This document shows positions 60,876-64,000 of a stretch of 64,000 nt of DNA, piece by piece; the stretch's first letter is position 1, and each line of letters begins with the position of its first letter. The stretch spans positions 6,882,001 to 6,946,000 of the forward strand of contig AP026538.1 of the NCBI GenBank assembly GCA_026075535.2, read 5' to 3'. Under the pieces are notes generated by a model that saw only the letters and a list, made by a program, of their open reading frames with translations, was not told the DNA's origin and did not search any database. The translations under genes were made by a program, and so were the position numbers. Source of the DNA: Tricholoma matsutake (Eukaryota; Basidiomycota; Agaricomycetes; Agaricales; Tricholomataceae).

Positions 60876-62334
60876 TGCACATTAGTTGCAGAATAGCCTG
60901 CCTCCTTGTCTGCCTCGAGATTGCCAACAGCCTGCCGCTTCTGTTTACTCAAAATCCTCCATTCCTCATATGCAGAAGCCCATAGCACCTCCAGATAATT
61001 TTCATGCTCTGCAACCCATTCTACAGTGCATGGTTCCTCTGGCCCAATCACACAATTTGTATTACCCTGACTCCCAGAACTTGTAAACAGACCTATCCTC
61101 TCAGCATGCAGAAATAAAGAATCAACAACATCCTGTCGATCATTCTCTCTGACACTATGACATACATCAATTGATTCAATGTGAAGGAGGAGATCCTCCT
61201 CACTGATGTTCTTGGTCATAAAGTCATCATTCAAAATACAGTCGCCACAGAGTTCCCATGAGACTTTAAGATTTGCACTGTGAGAGCGTCATTTGGAAAA
61301 ATGGTCATCTTGGCTGTCTTTGCACTCATGTAAGATCTGCATGTTATCCATGACATGCTTAACAGAATCCTCAGGTCCTATTGAGGTCACAAACAACTGA
61401 AATGCCTCCACCCAGGTTTCTGCCCTGCCTTGCAAATCACCTGCTGTTCACCACAGCTTAAACAACATTAACATCAGGTGACAGTAATGGGCATATGCAT
61501 GAGGTCTGTCCTGCCTCAGAATGGCTGGACCTGATGGTACAATGACATAACAAGTGGATGCTTGTCAGACACAAAGATGGTGGGTCTCGACCTCCTCATG
61601 TTGAGATGTAAAAGAACACTTGGGTCACAGTCTATTCTTCATGGTGAGTAATTGCTCAATAGTTTCTAGGTCTATGACAGAAGATTCATCACTGGATTCT
61701 TCACTATTGTCTCTGATGGGATTCTTTTTAGATGGATGACAGTTTCTTGTCCAGACTTTGTCTACCTGTGCTGCAAAATTCCACAAGGATAGAGACTCCA
61801 ATTGTGGGCCCCAGTGAACATAGTCCATCACATACAAGAATATTTTCACCAAGAACCCATTGTCATCGACCCTGATGTTCACTTCATCATCTTGTATAGG
61901 CAGCACATCTTCCTGATCAGAACTATCATCTTGTACATGTGGCATATCTTCCCAACACAAGCCATCATCAATGGTGGTCAAACCAGCTTCCAATATCTCA
62001 TAAGTGACGTGATCAGAAACCAAGTGAACTGTGTGTGAAGAGGCATCCTCTACAGGACCTTCTGTTGGTGAGGAATGTATCACCCCATCCTGAGCATAAC
62101 ATTCAGGGCTTGGTAATTCCAACTCAATATGAGCTTCATAACTGGTCCATTACAGCTTACAGTATATGTGACTCGTGAAATGGTCCTTAAGATCAAGCAA
62201 GTATGTGGCCACAAACTGTCCAGACATTTCTTGGTGAGAGATCATAGCATGCACACATTTCTGCAGTAAACACTTAGCATGTAGGGTCATCAGATCTTCA
62301 GTTGGATCATATTCATCAAGTTTCTGGATCACTA

Positions 62335-62588
62335 GGGGAAAGATGGCTCAATGGTTAACTCCATCATCTCATTTCAGGGGGACATACCCTTGCACTCTTG
62401 GTTCGAACCCTGATCCCTCTGAAGAGTTTAGTGGGTATTGCTGAAAGACAGTGGAGTCCCACACTACATTAGTGGTGTGCATAAAAGCATTCTCTTCAGC
62501 TGGTGTCCTCATATATGTGCATCTTATGCATAGTCAGAGTTGACCGCAGGCTTTGGGCTCAAACCAGTTACCAAAAAAAAAAAAAAAG
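62335..62588 (+). mobile_element. tRNA-derived SINE inserted in the Helitron
   Basis: A 254-bp element with Pol III box A (TGGCTCAATGG, 62344-62354) and box B (GGTTCGAACCC, 62400-62410), a non-tRNA body and an A tail of about 14 at 62574-62587. It is flanked by a perfect 15-bp target duplication GTTTCTGGATCACTA (62320-62334 and 62589-62603). It splits the helitron helicase-like domain, so it inserted later. No full cloverleaf can be drawn, as expected for a SINE head rather than a tRNA gene. Confidence 0.93.
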
Positions 62589-63087
62589 GTTTCTGGATCA
62601 CTAACTCCAAAGCTGCATGGGCAACATGAGCTTTTAACTGAGATTTGGAAATATAATCTGTGATGTAATATAGAATAGCTTTAGCGGCAGGTCCAGAACC
62701 AATGAACTTGATATCCATATTACATCATATGATCTGGATTATAGTTGCATTGAAATTATTCACCAGGCCATCAAGACAGCATAATTGAAGCTCTCCTATT
62801 TTGGGATCAACGGTAGAGATGGGGTTGTAGTTGGCAGTGCTCAGCCCGAAACAACACTCTTGCTTATCAGGCAAATATTTAAAGCAAGTGGCCTGGTGTT
62901 TGTGTTGTTGACAAGCAGTAACTATGTTATGAAGATCTTCTTGTCTTGGGGTATCTGGAGTTGCGTCGGATGGCAAGGGCACACAAATAGTACAAGGATG
63001 AAACTGGGACAACAGTACACCTGGTGGCTCTAATCCTACATCACATTGGGGAGGGATACAAATGGAAATACAGTAGTGGACAACCAA

Positions 63088-63278
63088 AGCCCGCTAGTTT
63101 GCTAGCGGGGTGAGAAAATTTTTTGACCTAAAACTGACCTCAAATTCGAACTCGCAGCCCTCAGTAATGCCTGAAAAAGGCCTCAGGTTAATTTTCCCAT
63201 GGGTTTTGAGGGGCAGCCAAAATTTTGGACAAAATTTATACTATATATGGGTTCTGTGCACCTAATTTATTGCTTGGA
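63088..63278. other. Boundary between Helitron and DDE transposon, with a hairpin
   Basis: Contains a perfect 8-bp stem CCCGCTAG-TTTG-CTAGCGGG at 63091-63110, followed by AT-rich DNA. It probably marks the end of one of the two neighbouring transposons. Confidence 0.45.
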
Positions 63279-64000
63279 TCATGCCTCCAGTGCCTTCATT
63301 GCAATCTCTGAGACTCCTCTGTGGCTCCTCTGCTTGCATACAGCCCATGCTGCAGCCTCACCTGTCAAACCTTTTCTGTAAGCATCAATAAATCTCCACA
63401 ACCGGTTAATAAATCTCTGAATGACTTCTGCAGGGCACACATCCAAGACCTCCAGTGTGCATGTCTTAGCGTCTGCAAAATTGTTTTTAGGGTGCTCCCA
63501 GTATCGGTACTTGCACCATCCCCAGTACTTAGAGTAGTTGTTAGATTGGTAGGCAATAAACAGATTGTTGCTTACCATTTCAATGGGATTCAGCTTGCAG
63601 TGAAACTTTGGCAAGAAAAGGCACTGATGGCTGGCACCCTTGATAAACGCCTCCAGCATTGATTCCTGATTCATAAAATCTTCCTGCTGAGAGAGAAGCT
63701 GAGCCATGCAACAATTTTGGCTCTGAAATGGGCACACTGGTGCGCACTTTGCCATCAAGCATGAGACATTGAACCCACTGATAATACTCAACCCAGGAAA
63801 ACCACCAAAACAGCCAATGAGGCAACCGATGATATTTGCATGAGTCAGAGAAAGGGTGCGAGATGTTCCAAATGTTCATGGTCCAACCTATAGGAAGACA
63901 ACTAGTTGTTACTAGTTGTAAAGGTAGTTCTACAAGACAGGAAGGTGTTTGGCACAGTCCAATGGAGTATCGATCGATATCGAGGATGATCAATAATATC
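63279..64000 (-). mobile_element. DDE transposase fragment (Tc1/mariner, IS630-like)
   Basis: Minus-strand ORF 63279-63791 shows FLPKFHCKLNPIE, the DDE_3 motif with the third catalytic residue, and then KYWGWCKYRYWEHPKNNFAD, LDVCPAEVIQRFINRLWRFI and AYRKGLTGEAAAWAVCKQR at the C-terminus. The first two catalytic aspartates lie beyond position 64000 or in a shifted frame (63580-63993). The frame near 63640-63900 differs between overlapping ORFs, so at least one frameshift is present and the copy is probably dead. Helicase-like parts are absent. Confidence 0.75.

Larger units (their letters stand above)
59141..63087 (-). mobile_element. Decayed Helitron (helicase-like and PIF1 domains)
   Basis: Rolling-circle transposon remnant, read on the minus strand. 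From 63087: PPQCDVG, ATCFKYLPDKQECCF (Cys-rich motif of the helitron helicase-like domain) and DIKFIGSGPAAKAILYYITD with YISKSQLKAHVAHAALELVI. Then KCVHAMISHQEMSGQFVATY (about 62150-62280), linker ORFs (61625-62122 and 60839-61234) and the PIF1 helicase (59670-60875). The final helicase block AFAMTVHHAQGQTMQCVIVD with SPYVMVSRATSLDGL is at 59435-59695, and a C-terminal tail at 59141-59392. The Rep HUH nuclease motif is not visible; the right end abuts another transposon. TGA stops occur where arginine is expected (62752). Confidence 0.85.

Noticed and set aside
62344..62410. A tRNA gene suggested by box A and box B at 62344-62410
   Set aside because: No cloverleaf forms, and the A tail with 15-bp duplications shows a SINE.

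Overview
The window looks like nuclear DNA of a filamentous basidiomycete, most likely an Agaricomycete. Reasons: genes have many introns of about 45-60 nt with GT(A/G)NGT donors; the protein set is fungal (Spg1/Tem1 GTPase, Ypk/Gad8 kinase, conventional myosin II, Ppo-type fatty-acid dioxygenase, Ykt6, GH95); and the flanking DNA is full of Ty3, copia, LINE, hAT-like and Helitron elements. The species cannot be named from sequence alone.

Region 1 (1-21.2 kb) is a gene-dense block with every protein gene on the minus strand: a GH95 alpha-L-fucosidase cut by the window edge, spg1/tem1 (4 exons, 260 aa), a tRNA-Gly(GCC) with a 17-nt intron on the plus strand, a ypk1/gad8 AGC kinase (12 exons, 547 aa), a myosin-II heavy chain (17 exons, at least 2348 aa), a Ppo dioxygenase whose P450-like domain lacks the heme-thiolate cysteine, and ykt6 (4 exons, 199 aa). 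Exon models were worked out by hand; the spg1, ypk1, ykt6 and myosin models each sum to whole codons. Two introns, one in spg1 and one in ypk1, use GC-AG boundaries.

Region 2 (21.3-51 kb) is a nested transposon stack. A decayed LINE (endonuclease half at 21.3-22.3 kb, reverse-transcriptase half at 48.9-50.2 kb) is split by Ty3 element A (22298-48881). Inside A sits Ty3 element B (25647-41872, 5-bp target duplication CTATT). Inside B sit a deleted Ty3 derivative D (26826-29838, AAATC), a 1160-bp element E with an 8-bp duplication (GCATGGGT), and a nearly intact copia element C (35246-40981, CTTAT). LTR divergence by eye falls with nesting order: A and B about 5-6 %, D about 1.6 %, C one base in 295. 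A carries a third large ORF downstream of pol. In-frame stops in A and B are almost all TGA where arginine is expected, i.e. CGA to TGA, the mark of C-to-T decay at CpG.

Region 3 (50-64 kb) holds two members of a hAT-like MITE family (F, and the foldback G with an 8-bp duplication), poorly recognisable DNA with a broken intron-containing gene (56.7-58.2 kb), a decayed minus-strand Helitron (59.1-63.1 kb) carrying a tRNA-derived SINE with 15-bp target duplications, and the end of a DDE transposase that runs off the right edge.

The host genes do not form one pathway. Spg1 (septation signalling), Ypk/Gad8 (TORC2 effector) and myosin II (contractile ring) all bear on cell growth and division and lie side by side. 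No previously undescribed enzymatic system is evident; the most unusual items are the third ORF of element A, the 27-bp repeats flanking A, the cysteine-less Ppo, the tRNA intron and the MITE/SINE families.
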